Made by a program: the position numbers and the translations under genes. Positions 9,212 through 16,744 of a stretch of 55,183 nucleotides of DNA are shown one piece after another. The DNA lies in assembly GCF_052119705.1 (NCBI RefSeq), contig NZ_JBGQOP010000022.1, positions 1 to 55,183 of the forward strand, written 5' to 3'. The stretch comes from Oceanimonas sp052119705. GTDB lineage: Bacteria > Pseudomonadota > Gammaproteobacteria > Enterobacterales > Aeromonadaceae. Every line of letters begins with the position of its first letter. The stretch's first letter is position 1. A model generated the notes under the pieces. The model was not told where the DNA came from. It saw nothing but the letters and a program-made list of their open reading frames with translations, and ran no database searches.

Positions 9212-9685
9212 ATGTATAAACGCTTAGGCCTAGTGTTAGCTGCACTCACTCTTGGCGGTTGTGATAACAATGAAGTGGGTGATGTGTCACTCGGCATGTT
9301 CACCACCAAAGACATTAAAATTGAAGTATTGGCCGATCCCTTAGTGCCGGGCGTTACCTGCCATATGTCTAATGTGGTCGCTAACTTAAACTTGGCAGAC
9401 CCCTCCGATATGGCGATCAGCTGCCGGCAAACCGGTGAAATTACGTCCGAGATGATAGCGGCCATTGATAAGTCTAAGAGCGGCGACATAGTGTTTAAGA
9501 AATCAAAAAGTATCTTCTTAAAAAGCCTGAAAATCCGCCGCATCTATGACCAACAGAGCCAATCGCTGCTGTATTTGGCCTACAGCACCAAGGAAACCAC
9601 CGGCAGTTATAAGCACGCCATGTCAACCGTGCCGCTGTGGGGCACCAAAGCCTATCAAGCCCCTACGGGGAGCGGTCAGCTTTAG
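9212..9685 (+). CDS. creA: CreA family protein, predicted lipoprotein
   Basis: The 157-residue product matches the CreA family (E. coli CreA is 157 residues). The signal peptide ends in Leu-Gly-Gly-Cys with Cys17, so this version may be a lipoprotein. Characteristic blocks are GDVSLGMFTTKDIKIEV, DPLVPGVTCH and DPSDMAISCRQTG. The family has no known reaction; in E. coli the gene neighbours the creBCD signalling genes, which are absent here. The start has AAGGGAATC upstream. It probably shares a transcript with corA. Confidence 0.88.
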   Translation: MYKRLGLVLAALTLGGCDNNEVGDVSLGMFTTKDIKIEVLADPLVPGVTCHMSNVVANLNLADPSDMAISCRQTGEITSEMIAAIDKSKSGDIVFKKSKSIFLKSLKIRRIYDQQSQSLLYLAYSTKETTGSYKHAMSTVPLWGTKAYQAPTGSGQL

Positions 9686-9791
9686 CGTGAGGCGTGAAAT
9701 GAGAACGCAGTGAAACGTAAAAATAAGCGGTTGGCTCAAATGTCTGATTTATTTTCTTTACTCCTCACCCTTTACGCTTCACCCCTCACTG
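9685..9791. repeat. Inverted pair of dispersed GTGAGG/GTGAAG repeats
   Basis: A gcgtgaggcgtgaaatgag arm at about 9685-9704 faces ctcctcaccctttacgcttcacccctcac at about 9761-9789. This is one of ten or more such elements at gene boundaries in the window. The pair could fold as an imperfect hairpin between creA and the pentapeptide-repeat gene. Confidence 0.6.
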
Positions 9792-9811
9792 TTTTAATCA
9801 AGGAGTAATAA

Positions 9812-10411
9812 GTGCAAAAGTTTCAAGACGGCGAGTCCTATATTGAACAGACCTTCAACCGCTTGTCTCTTATCGATGCCCGCCTAACCGGCGTAGAGTT
9901 TGAGGGCTGCACCTTTGAGCATTGTGACTTTTCTAGCGCCGTTTTTGCGCGCGGTAAGTTTATTGACTGCACCTTTAAGCACTGCAATCTAAGCCTGATG
10001 CGCGTACCAAGCACGCACTGGTTTGGTGTGAATTTTATCGAGTGCAAATTAGTCGGCGTGGATTGGACTCGAGCCGACTGGCCGGCCTTTCATTTAGACG
10101 CTGAACTCAGCTTTACACAGTGCATCTTAAATGATGCCTCATTTTTCGGCCTCACCTTACAAGGCTTAAGGCTGGAGGAATGTAAGTGCCATGAGGTTGA
10201 TTTTAGAGAGGGGGATTTCTCTCAAGCGTCCATGACCCACTGTGACTTTAGTAATAGTGTGTTTATGCGCACTAACCTGCAAGGCGCTGATTTAACCGAG
10301 TCTGAAAACTTTAATATCCACGTATTGGAAAACAAGTTAGATAACGCCACCTTCTCCCGCTTCGCGGCGCTCAATCTGTTATACAGCCTGAATATCGAAC
10401 TGGTTGATTGA
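9812..10411 (+). CDS. Pentapeptide-repeat protein, Qnr/McbG-like
   Basis: The 199 residues are built of A(D/N)LXX-type pentapeptides such as CDFSS, CTFKHCNLS, CDFSN and ADLTE, which fold as a right-handed square beta-helix. The size and a break near the middle (PSTHWFGVNF and the DWTRADWPAF stretch) resemble Qnr and McbG proteins, which mimic DNA and protect gyrase. Many chromosomal relatives have no known role, so quinolone protection should not be assumed. The start is a GTG at 9812 with AAGGAG seven bases upstream. It converges with uvrB across a hairpin-forming repeat. Confidence 0.82.
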   Translation: MQKFQDGESYIEQTFNRLSLIDARLTGVEFEGCTFEHCDFSSAVFARGKFIDCTFKHCNLSLMRVPSTHWFGVNFIECKLVGVDWTRADWPAFHLDAELSFTQCILNDASFFGLTLQGLRLEECKCHEVDFREGDFSQASMTHCDFSNSVFMRTNLQGADLTESENFNIHVLENKLDNATFSRFAALNLLYSLNIELVD

Positions 10412-10422
10412 AGTAATAGCTT

Positions 10423-10520
10423 AAAGCTGGAAGCTGGAAGCTGGAAGCTGGAAGAAGAACACCGAACCAGTGAGGTTTTGGTGTTCTCTCTTAACTTTAG
10501 GCTTCTAGCTTATCGCTTCC
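10423..10520. repeat. AGCTGGA tandem repeats with inverted partner, possible terminator
   Basis: About four copies of the 7-bp unit AGCTGGA start near 10424. They are mirrored by cttctagcttatcgcttccagct near 10502-10525. Between them a second stem pairs agaacacc (10456-10463) with ggtgttct (10480-10487). The whole block could fold into a long hairpin between the convergent pentapeptide-repeat gene and uvrB, and may act as a bidirectional terminator, although no T tract is obvious. Confidence 0.65.
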
Positions 10521-10533
10521 AGCTTTGGTTACT

Positions 10534-12531
10534 TTAACTGCGGATCAACTGCTCGCGCAGCGCATGAATGCGGTCGCGGGTGGCGGCGGCTTGTTCAAAC
10601 TCCAGATTCTGGGCATGGGTCACCATGACTTTTTCAAGCTCAGTGATTTGTTTATCCAGCTCTTTGGCGGTAGGAATATGCTCAGGCACTGAACTGTCTT
10701 TGGCGCGTTTAGAGCCGATGCGTTTAGTGCCGTCCAAGTCCAGCACATCGGTCACCGCCTTAATGAGTCCTTTCGGTGTTATGCCATGCTCTAGGTTAAA
10801 GGCTTGCTGCAACTCACGGCGGCGCTCGGTTTCGCTGATGGCAGCACCCATAGAACGGGTAATTTTATCGCCATAGAGAATCGCCTTGCCGTTTAAGTTA
10901 CGCGCAGCTCGGCCTATGGTCTGAATAAGTGAGCGCTCCGAGCGCAAGAAGCCTTCCTTGTCTGCATCCAAAATGGCCACTAACGACACTTCTGGCATAT
11001 CTAGCCCTTCGCGCAGCAAGTTAATGCCCACCAAGACGTCAAACACGCCTAAGCGCAAGTCGCGAATGATCTCCATGCGCTCCACAGTATCGATATCTGA
11101 GTGTAAGTAGCGCACCTTTAGGCCGTGATCCGATAAATATTCCGATAAATCTTCGGCCATGCGCTTAGTCAGCGTGGTCACTAGCACCCGCTCGTTTACC
11201 GCAATGCGCAGTCTGGCCTCAGACAAAACGTCGTCCACCTGAGTGGCGACGGGGCGTACTTCTATGATGGGATCCAATAGCCCAGTGGGCCGCACTACTT
11301 GCTGAGCCACCTCATCACCGGATTTTTCCAGCTCATAGGCGCTGGGTGTGGCCGAGACAAACACGGTTTGCGGCATCAGCGCTTCAAATTCATCGAAGCG
11401 CATCGGTCGATTGTCCAGCGCCGAGGGCAGACGAAAGCCGTATTCCACTAAGGTTTCTTTACGGGATCTGTCACCTTTATACATGCCGCCAATTTGTGGC
11501 ACCGTCACGTGGGACTCATCGATGATCAAAAGACCATCGCCGGGTAAGTAATCGAATAAAGTGGGTGGTGCCTCGCCCTCGCCGCGCCCAGATAAATAGC
11601 GTGAATAGTTTTCGATGCCCGAGCAATAGCCCAGCTCTTGGATCATTTCGATGTCGAATTGGGTGCGCTGGCTGATGCGCTGCTCTTCGAGCAGCTTATT
11701 GGCGGACAAAAGTTGCGTCTTGCGTTCTTGTAGCTCGACCTTGATGTGCTCTATGGCACCCAATAGCTTTTCGCGCGGCGTCACGTAGTGGGTTTTCGGA
11801 TAGATAGTAAAACGTGCCAGCGTTTGCGAGACCCCGCCAGTGAGCGGATCAAACAGGCTTAAGCGCTCAATTTCATCGTCGAACAACTCGACGCGCACCG
11901 CTTGGTTGTCAGACTCGGCAGGGAAGATATCAATCACCTCACCCCGAACTCTAAAGGTACCGCGCTGAAAACCGGCGTCGTTGCGCTTATATTGCAGCTC
12001 GGCCAAGCGGCGCAGCATATCGCGCTGGTTGAGCACCTCACCCACCCGCAAATGCAGCATCATACTCAAATAAGACTGCGGGTCCCCCAAACCATAAATG
12101 GCCGACACAGACGCCACTATGATCACATCGCGCCGCTCCATCAGCGCCTTAGTGGCGGACAAGCGCATCTGCTCTATATGATCGTTAATAGAGGCATCTT
12201 TTTCGATAAAGGTATCTGTGGTCGGCACATAGGCTTCGGGCTGGTAGTAATCGTAGTAAGACACGAAATACTCCACCGAGTTATGGGGAAAGAACTCTTT
12301 CATTTCACCATACAACTGAGCGGCCAGGGTTTTATTGGGAGCCAAGATCATGGTGGGTCTATTGAGCGTGGCAATCACGTTGGCAATGGTGAAGGTTTTG
12401 CCTGAGCCGGTCACGCCGAGCAAAGTTTGATGGGCCAATCCTGCTTCAATCCCCTCTAACAACTGGGCAATCGCCGTGGGCTGATCGCCGGCTGGCTGAT
12501 AGGGACTGACCAACTGGAAGTCTTTGCTCAT
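10534..12531 (-). CDS. uvrB: Excinuclease ABC subunit B
   Basis: UvrB verifies DNA damage and recruits UvrC in nucleotide excision repair. The 665-residue protein shows Walker A GVTGSGKT at 39-46, the beta-hairpin region SYYDYYQPEAYVP that clamps one DNA strand, the DESH Walker B box, helicase motifs near GRAARN, and a C-terminal UVR domain that binds UvrC. E. coli UvrB is 673 residues. No consensus LexA box (CTGT-N8-ACAG) is seen in the 155 bp between its start and tRNA-Asn, unlike E. coli. The DnaA-box cluster lies just upstream, beyond the tRNA. Confidence 0.98.
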   Translation of the reverse strand: MSKDFQLVSPYQPAGDQPTAIAQLLEGIEAGLAHQTLLGVTGSGKTFTIANVIATLNRPTMILAPNKTLAAQLYGEMKEFFPHNSVEYFVSYYDYYQPEAYVPTTDTFIEKDASINDHIEQMRLSATKALMERRDVIIVASVSAIYGLGDPQSYLSMMLHLRVGEVLNQRDMLRRLAELQYKRNDAGFQRGTFRVRGEVIDIFPAESDNQAVRVELFDDEIERLSLFDPLTGGVSQTLARFTIYPKTHYVTPREKLLGAIEHIKVELQERKTQLLSANKLLEEQRISQRTQFDIEMIQELGYCSGIENYSRYLSGRGEGEAPPTLFDYLPGDGLLIIDESHVTVPQIGGMYKGDRSRKETLVEYGFRLPSALDNRPMRFDEFEALMPQTVFVSATPSAYELEKSGDEVAQQVVRPTGLLDPIIEVRPVATQVDDVLSEARLRIAVNERVLVTTLTKRMAEDLSEYLSDHGLKVRYLHSDIDTVERMEIIRDLRLGVFDVLVGINLLREGLDMPEVSLVAILDADKEGFLRSERSLIQTIGRAARNLNGKAILYGDKITRSMGAAISETERRRELQQAFNLEHGITPKGLIKAVTDVLDLDGTKRIGSKRAKDSSVPEHIPTAKELDKQITELEKVMVTHAQNLEFEQAAATRDRIHALREQLIRS

Positions 12532-12637
12532 TATTTACTCTCCTCACGCATTAATGACCAGTTTACCCCCGATGACGCAGTAAAATTAAGCAAAAACTCC
12601 ACTTGGGCGGCTGAAAGGCAAAATATGCAATTTACCC

Positions 12638-12666
12638 TTGACGATCGCCCGCCGCATGCGTAACAT
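12638..12666 (+). promoter_or_regulatory. Promoter of the first tRNA-Asn gene
   Basis: TTGACG at 12638-12643 and TAACAT at 12661-12666 are separated by exactly 17 bp and followed by a GC-rich discriminator. The second tRNA-Asn has an almost identical arrangement with the same -10 sequence. Confidence 0.75.
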
Positions 12667-12686
12667 CTGCGGCCTCCTAGTGAGAT

Positions 12687-12762
12687 TCCCCCTTAGTTCA
12701 GTTGGTAGAACGCCGGACTGTTAATCCGTATGTCGCTGGTTCAAGTCCAGCAGGGGGAGCCA
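12687..12762 (+). tRNA. tRNA-Asn (anticodon GTT)
   Basis: This 76-base gene has an acceptor stem TCCCCCT pairing with AGGGGGA, the GTT anticodon at 12720-12722, a fully paired T stem (GCTGG/CCAGC) and an encoded CCA end. Positions 27 and 43 form a C-U mismatch in the anticodon stem, also seen in the second copy at the right edge of the window. Confidence 0.97.
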
Positions 12763-12784
12763 AATTTGCACTACCCTTTCAGAG

Positions 12785-13072
12785 TTATCCACTAGTAATC
12801 CCTAACTTCCGATAGAAAATCCACACTTTGTACATCTGCCTTAATATCGTTGTTATCCTCGAGATAGCGAACGAATTTTCAGCGTTCTCTTTGTCAAGTA
12901 TTTGATTTTTAAGTATTTTGTTTTTGGTTAAAAAATTACCAAATTATCTTTGAAGCCTGCCACCACTGGCCTTACTTGAGATTTACAGAGGTAATCCACA
13001 ACCTTATCCACAGAAATGGTGGATAAGTCCATCTGAGCCATGGCCCGGCTGACTTAGCCGCTTTGTGCATAA
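12785..13072. promoter_or_regulatory. Cluster of DnaA boxes with an IHF site, DARS1-like candidate
   Basis: Two perfect DnaA boxes are present: TTATCCACA at 13004-13012 on the plus strand and TTATGCACA at 13064-13072 on the minus strand. One-mismatch boxes lie at 12785-12793 (TTATCCACT), 12992-13000 (TAATCCACA) and 13018-13026 (minus strand, TTATCCACC). Three of them fall within 35 bp in both orientations. CAAGTATTTGATT at 12895-12907 matches the IHF consensus exactly on the minus strand. I saw no GATC site between 12763 and 13333, which argues against an origin. In E. coli the DnaA-reactivating site DARS1 lies beside uvrB, so position and content both suggest a similar element. Function is inferred. 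Confidence 0.5.
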
Positions 13073-13333
13073 CCTTTTTATTTTTTACCCTCTCCCCCCT
13101 GACTTGACAGCCTAAATAAAGCCTGAATTGCTTTAGACAGTGAAATAAGATTAATTTTGACTTTACCGACCTATTTACAAAAGTTCATACTTTCTTTTAG
13201 GGCTTTCGATGACATTAGCCAATCAAGCCGCTAAAAATTCACTTTTTAATAGCTGACTCTTTTTTAAGACCCTTTATTAACCGGCTCAAAAATATGCTAG
13301 TCTTCTGATTCGTTTATCCAGAAGAGCTCACAC
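13073..13333. other. AT-rich region upstream of nagB
   Basis: No reading frame, terminator or RNA is recognised. The stretch is AT-rich and probably holds the nagB promoter (a TATGCT word lies near 13295), but I cannot pair it with a convincing -35 box or a clear NagC/NagR operator. Confidence 0.4.
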
Positions 13334-14128
13334 ATGCGTTTAATCCCCTTTGCTAACGCAGCTCAAGTCTGCCGCTGGGCAGCCCATCATATTAGCGATC
13401 GCATTAATAGTTTCGCCCCCAGTGCTGATCGCCCATTCGTGCTCGGCCTGCCCACAGGCAGTACCCCCTTAGCCACGTATAAAGAACTGATTACCTTATA
13501 TAACGCGGGCAAGGTCAGCTTTAAGCATGTGGTGACCTTTAACATGGATGAATACATAGGCTTGCCAGCCGATCATCCACAAAGCTATCACAGCTTTATG
13601 TTTGATAATTTCTTTGATCATATCGACATCATGCCCGAGCATATTCATATTCCCGATGGTAACGCCGCTGATCTCAATGCCGAATGCCAGCAATATGAAG
13701 ACGCGATTCGCCAATATGGGGGTATTGAGCTATTTATGGGCGGCGTAGGCACCAATGGTCATATCGCTTTCAACGAACCGCACTCAGCCTTTGACTCGCG
13801 CACCCGCATTACCGAGCTGACCACTGAAACCTTGCACGATAATTCGCGCTTTTTTGATAATGATGTGACAAAAATGCCAACCACGGCACTCAGCATCGGC
13901 ATCGGCACCTTGTTGGATGCAAAAGAAGTCATGCTGTTGGTCACGGGAGAGCATAAAGCCCAAGCGTTACTGGCGGCAGTAGAAGGAGACGTGCACCCGC
14001 TGTGGCCTATCTCGAGTTTACGCCTGCATAAACGCAGCTTAATCGTATGTGATGCTGCTGCGGCTCACCTGCTCAGCGCGACTTGTGAGCTTGACCAAGC
14101 AGATTTATCTGCCATAACCACCGCTTAA
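13334..14128 (+). CDS. nagB: Glucosamine-6-phosphate deaminase
   Basis: NagB converts glucosamine-6-phosphate to fructose-6-phosphate and ammonia, joining aminosugar use to glycolysis. The 264-residue protein aligns closely with E. coli NagB (266). The catalytic residues fall at the same numbers: Asp72 in FNMDEYIGL, His143 in GTNGHIAF and Glu148 in NEP. The phosphate-binding GLPTGSTP lies near residue 40. It starts with ATG at 13334 and is followed 12 bp later by nagA, so the two are one operon. No nagE or nagC is next to it. Confidence 0.97.
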   Translation: MRLIPFANAAQVCRWAAHHISDRINSFAPSADRPFVLGLPTGSTPLATYKELITLYNAGKVSFKHVVTFNMDEYIGLPADHPQSYHSFMFDNFFDHIDIMPEHIHIPDGNAADLNAECQQYEDAIRQYGGIELFMGGVGTNGHIAFNEPHSAFDSRTRITELTTETLHDNSRFFDNDVTKMPTTALSIGIGTLLDAKEVMLLVTGEHKAQALLAAVEGDVHPLWPISSLRLHKRSLIVCDAAAAHLLSATCELDQADLSAITTA

Positions 14129-14140
14129 GCAGAGCGATTT

Positions 14141-15316
14141 ATGTTTGCGCTGACAGCTTGTCGTATTTTCACCGGTAAAGGCTGGTTAGAGCAGCATGCG
14201 GTGATTATTAATAACGGTCGTATTCAGGCGTTAGTCACCGAGGCTGAGTTAGACGCAAGGCTTGTGCAATATCCTCAGGCCGGCGCCATTGTGTGCGCCG
14301 GCTTTATTGATCTGCAGCTTAACGGTTGCGGTGGCGTTATGTTTAACAGTGACATCAGCACGGCTACCTTAGCGCACATGCAGCGCACTAACCTCGCATC
14401 CGGCACCACCAGTTTTTTACCTACGCTTATCACCAGCCCAGATATCGATATGCAAACTGCGGTGCGCGTCACCCGCAATTTTATGGCTGGGCACCGCCAT
14501 CAGGTGCTCGGCTTGCACCTCGAGGGCCCCTATTTAAACGTGGCGCGCAAGGGCATACATCCCGCCGCGCAAGTGCGAGCACTGGATGCTCAGATGCTGG
14601 ATTTTTTATGCCAGCAGGCGGATGTGTTGGTCAAGGTCACGTTAGCGCCAGAATGCCATGCGCCCGAGCAGATCCGCAAACTAGTGGCGGCCGGAGTGTT
14701 AGTGGCCATCGGCCACACGGCGGCTAACTATGAGCAGGCCGAGGCTGGTTTTGCCGCCGGCATTGGTTTTGCCACCCATCTATATAATGCCATGACGCCC
14801 ACGCTCAATGGCCGCTCACCCGGTGTGGTGGGAGCCATATATGACAATCCACGTATCTATGCCGGCATCATTGCCGATGGCTTTCATGTACACCCGGCTA
14901 ATATTCGCTTGGCCCATCAGGTGCTGGGTGAGCGTTTATGCTTAGTAACAGACGCCACCGCCGCCGCCGGTGCCCCCACCTCGCTGACCGAGTTTGATTT
15001 TTGTGGCACCCGCGTGCTCATCAAAGACGGTCAATGTGTGGATGAACACGGCACGCTCGGAGGCTCAGCCTTGACCATGATTGAAGGCGTGCGCTACTTG
15101 GTCAATACGGTGGGGTTATCCTTGAGTGACGCCTTACGTATGGCCAGTCATAATCCAGCGCGAGCCATAGGCCGAGACTCAGACTTAGGCTCGATTGACG
15201 CGGGCAAAGTGGCCAACTTGGTGTTATTGAGCCCTGAGCTTGAGGTGCTCAATACCTTAGTAAATGGCGACTTTACCGCGCCTATGTCTACACCCATGGC
15301 GATAATTAAGAATTAG
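14141..15316 (+). CDS. nagA: N-acetylglucosamine-6-phosphate deacetylase
   Basis: NagA removes the acetyl group from GlcNAc-6-phosphate and supplies the substrate of NagB. The 391-residue amidohydrolase shows GFIDLQLNGCGG, the metal ligand Glu in LHLEGPYLN, His residues in IGHTAANYEQA and THLYNAM, and the catalytic Asp in LVTDATAAAG. The C-terminal GSIDAGKVANLVLL block is typical. E. coli NagA is 382 residues. It is the second gene of the nagB-nagA-yciH run. Confidence 0.97.
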   Translation: MFALTACRIFTGKGWLEQHAVIINNGRIQALVTEAELDARLVQYPQAGAIVCAGFIDLQLNGCGGVMFNSDISTATLAHMQRTNLASGTTSFLPTLITSPDIDMQTAVRVTRNFMAGHRHQVLGLHLEGPYLNVARKGIHPAAQVRALDAQMLDFLCQQADVLVKVTLAPECHAPEQIRKLVAAGVLVAIGHTAANYEQAEAGFAAGIGFATHLYNAMTPTLNGRSPGVVGAIYDNPRIYAGIIADGFHVHPANIRLAHQVLGERLCLVTDATAAAGAPTSLTEFDFCGTRVLIKDGQCVDEHGTLGGSALTMIEGVRYLVNTVGLSLSDALRMASHNPARAIGRDSDLGSIDAGKVANLVLLSPELEVLNTLVNGDFTAPMSTPMAIIKN

Positions 15317-15329
15317 AGGACGCATAAAC

Positions 15330-15647
15330 GTGAATAACTTGGTTTACAGTACAGATCCTAATTGGCAAGACCCCGCAGACAAAGCGAATCAAACTGACTC
15401 TTTGTTTCCCGATGATGGTGTATTGCGCCTGCGCCGAGAAACTAAGGGCCGCAAAGGCGCCGGTGTGGTGTGTATTTATGGTGCGACCAATGAGCAAGTC
15501 GGCGACTTGGCCAAGCAACTGAAAAAATTGCTCGGCACAGGCGGCGCCATCAAGAAAGGCGTGATTGAAATTCAGGGGGATCGCCTGCCGCAAATCGAAG
15601 CTTTCTTGCTGAAGAGCGGCTTTAAGGTGAAAAAAGTCGGCGGCTAG
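15330..15647 (+). CDS. yciH: SUI1/eIF1-like translation factor
   Basis: The 105-residue protein is a bacterial member of the SUI1 (eIF1) family. It has the conserved core LRLRRETKGRKGAGVVCIYG, then LKKLLGTGGAIKKGVIEIQGD near the C-terminus. E. coli YciH can influence start-codon choice in vitro, but its cellular role is unsettled. The start is GTG at 15330 with GAGGA upstream, 13 bp after nagA, so it is likely co-transcribed with the nag genes. In E. coli it follows pyrF, so this placement differs. Confidence 0.92.
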   Translation: MNNLVYSTDPNWQDPADKANQTDSLFPDDGVLRLRRETKGRKGAGVVCIYGATNEQVGDLAKQLKKLLGTGGAIKKGVIEIQGDRLPQIEAFLLKSGFKVKKVGG

Positions 15648-15695
15648 CTAGCCAAACTGACCGCTTATCGCTGAGGTCAAAAAGCGCTTACTAAT

Positions 15696-16592
15696 CTAGG
15701 CTAACAGCGCCTGCGCCGTGCTTTGTAATTCATTTAATAATGCCTGCTGGGCGAGCGTTAAGGTGTGATCGACTCGGGTGACGCCATATAAGGTCACCAG
15801 TAACGGCGGGCTGATAGGCCGTGTTTGTAGGCCATCACTTGGGTTAGCAAGCCCGGTGAAGGGATCCACTATGGCCAGGCCCTGCCCCGCCGCCACTAAG
15901 TGGCGCGCCAGCTGATAGGTTTGCACCCGCGTATTAATCTGCACCGGCGGCGCCAGCGTCTCTAGATGCTGCTCTAACAGCGCGCCTAAGCCGTTCTTAT
16001 CATCCAAGCCAATTATCTTTAAGCCCCCAAGACTGGCCAGCGCCAGCGGTAAGCCGGCGTCATCCTGTGGCCAAAAACCGGCGGGCGCTATAACTTGCAT
16101 CTGGCCTTGAGCCAAGGCGGCACACATCAAGCTAGGATGCGTAACACGCTGCAGTGTCAGCCCAATATCCACCTGCTCGGCAACCAAGGCCGCGACTAAA
16201 GCTTGCGTATGCTCGGTGGCCAAACTCAAATCGGGTTCAGGAAAATCTAAACGCCACGCCACTAGGCCTAATGGCAATAAGCTGTGCGCCAAAGTCGGCG
16301 TGCACATTAGCCGCACACCCGCTTGTTGTTGGGGGCGTAAACTGTGCGCCAACTGGCCAAGACGTTGTAAGTCGGCGGCCAAGCGTTCACTGGGCGCTTG
16401 CAGTGCAAAGCCTTGAGCCGTGGCCACTAGCCTGCCGCGTTCACGGTGAAAGAGCGCAAAGCCCAGTTCACGTTCCGCCTGTTGTAAGCGTTTGCTCGCC
16501 GCCGGTTGTGAGATATGCAACAAATCGGCGGCGGCAGTCAAACTGCCGGTTTGTAATATCGCCTGAAACAAGGCGATGTGGCCTAACTGCAT
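15696..16592 (-). CDS. LysR-family transcriptional regulator
   Basis: The 298-residue protein has an N-terminal winged helix-turn-helix (GSLTAAADLLHISQPAASKRLQQAE, about residues 17-41) and a periplasmic-binding-like effector domain. It is transcribed divergently from the D-amino-acid dehydrogenase gene with about 150 bp between starts, the classic layout for a LysR protein that controls its neighbour. The effector is unknown; a D-amino acid or related compound would fit. The same region carries a longer overlapping plus-strand frame, rejected as an artefact. Confidence 0.9.
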   Translation of the reverse strand: MQLGHIALFQAILQTGSLTAAADLLHISQPAASKRLQQAERELGFALFHRERGRLVATAQGFALQAPSERLAADLQRLGQLAHSLRPQQQAGVRLMCTPTLAHSLLPLGLVAWRLDFPEPDLSLATEHTQALVAALVAEQVDIGLTLQRVTHPSLMCAALAQGQMQVIAPAGFWPQDDAGLPLALASLGGLKIIGLDDKNGLGALLEQHLETLAPPVQINTRVQTYQLARHLVAAGQGLAIVDPFTGLANPSDGLQTRPISPPLLVTLYGVTRVDHTLTLAQQALLNELQSTAQALLA

Positions 16593-16744
16593 GCTCGCTC
16601 CTCAGATCCTCACAGTTCACCTCTGGCTTCTGTCTTTCAGCCAAAGTCCATAACCAAAGGTTATGGTTAACGTGGATTTTTTCATTATTCACCCCGCTCG
16701 GCAATGCCTATGCTAAGTCCATCAGCTTTTTTAAGAGACTCATT

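Noticed and set aside
9812..10411. A quinolone-resistance gene
   Set aside because: Pentapeptide repeats alone do not prove gyrase protection, so only the family is claimed.
12763..13333. Replication origin (oriC)
   Set aside because: DnaA boxes are present, but there are no GATC sites, and typical neighbours such as dnaA, dnaN, mnmG or rpmH are absent.
16154..16744. Long N-terminal extension of the D-amino-acid dehydrogenase frame
   Set aside because: It lies over the divergent LysR gene, and the FAD-binding fold begins exactly at 16745.
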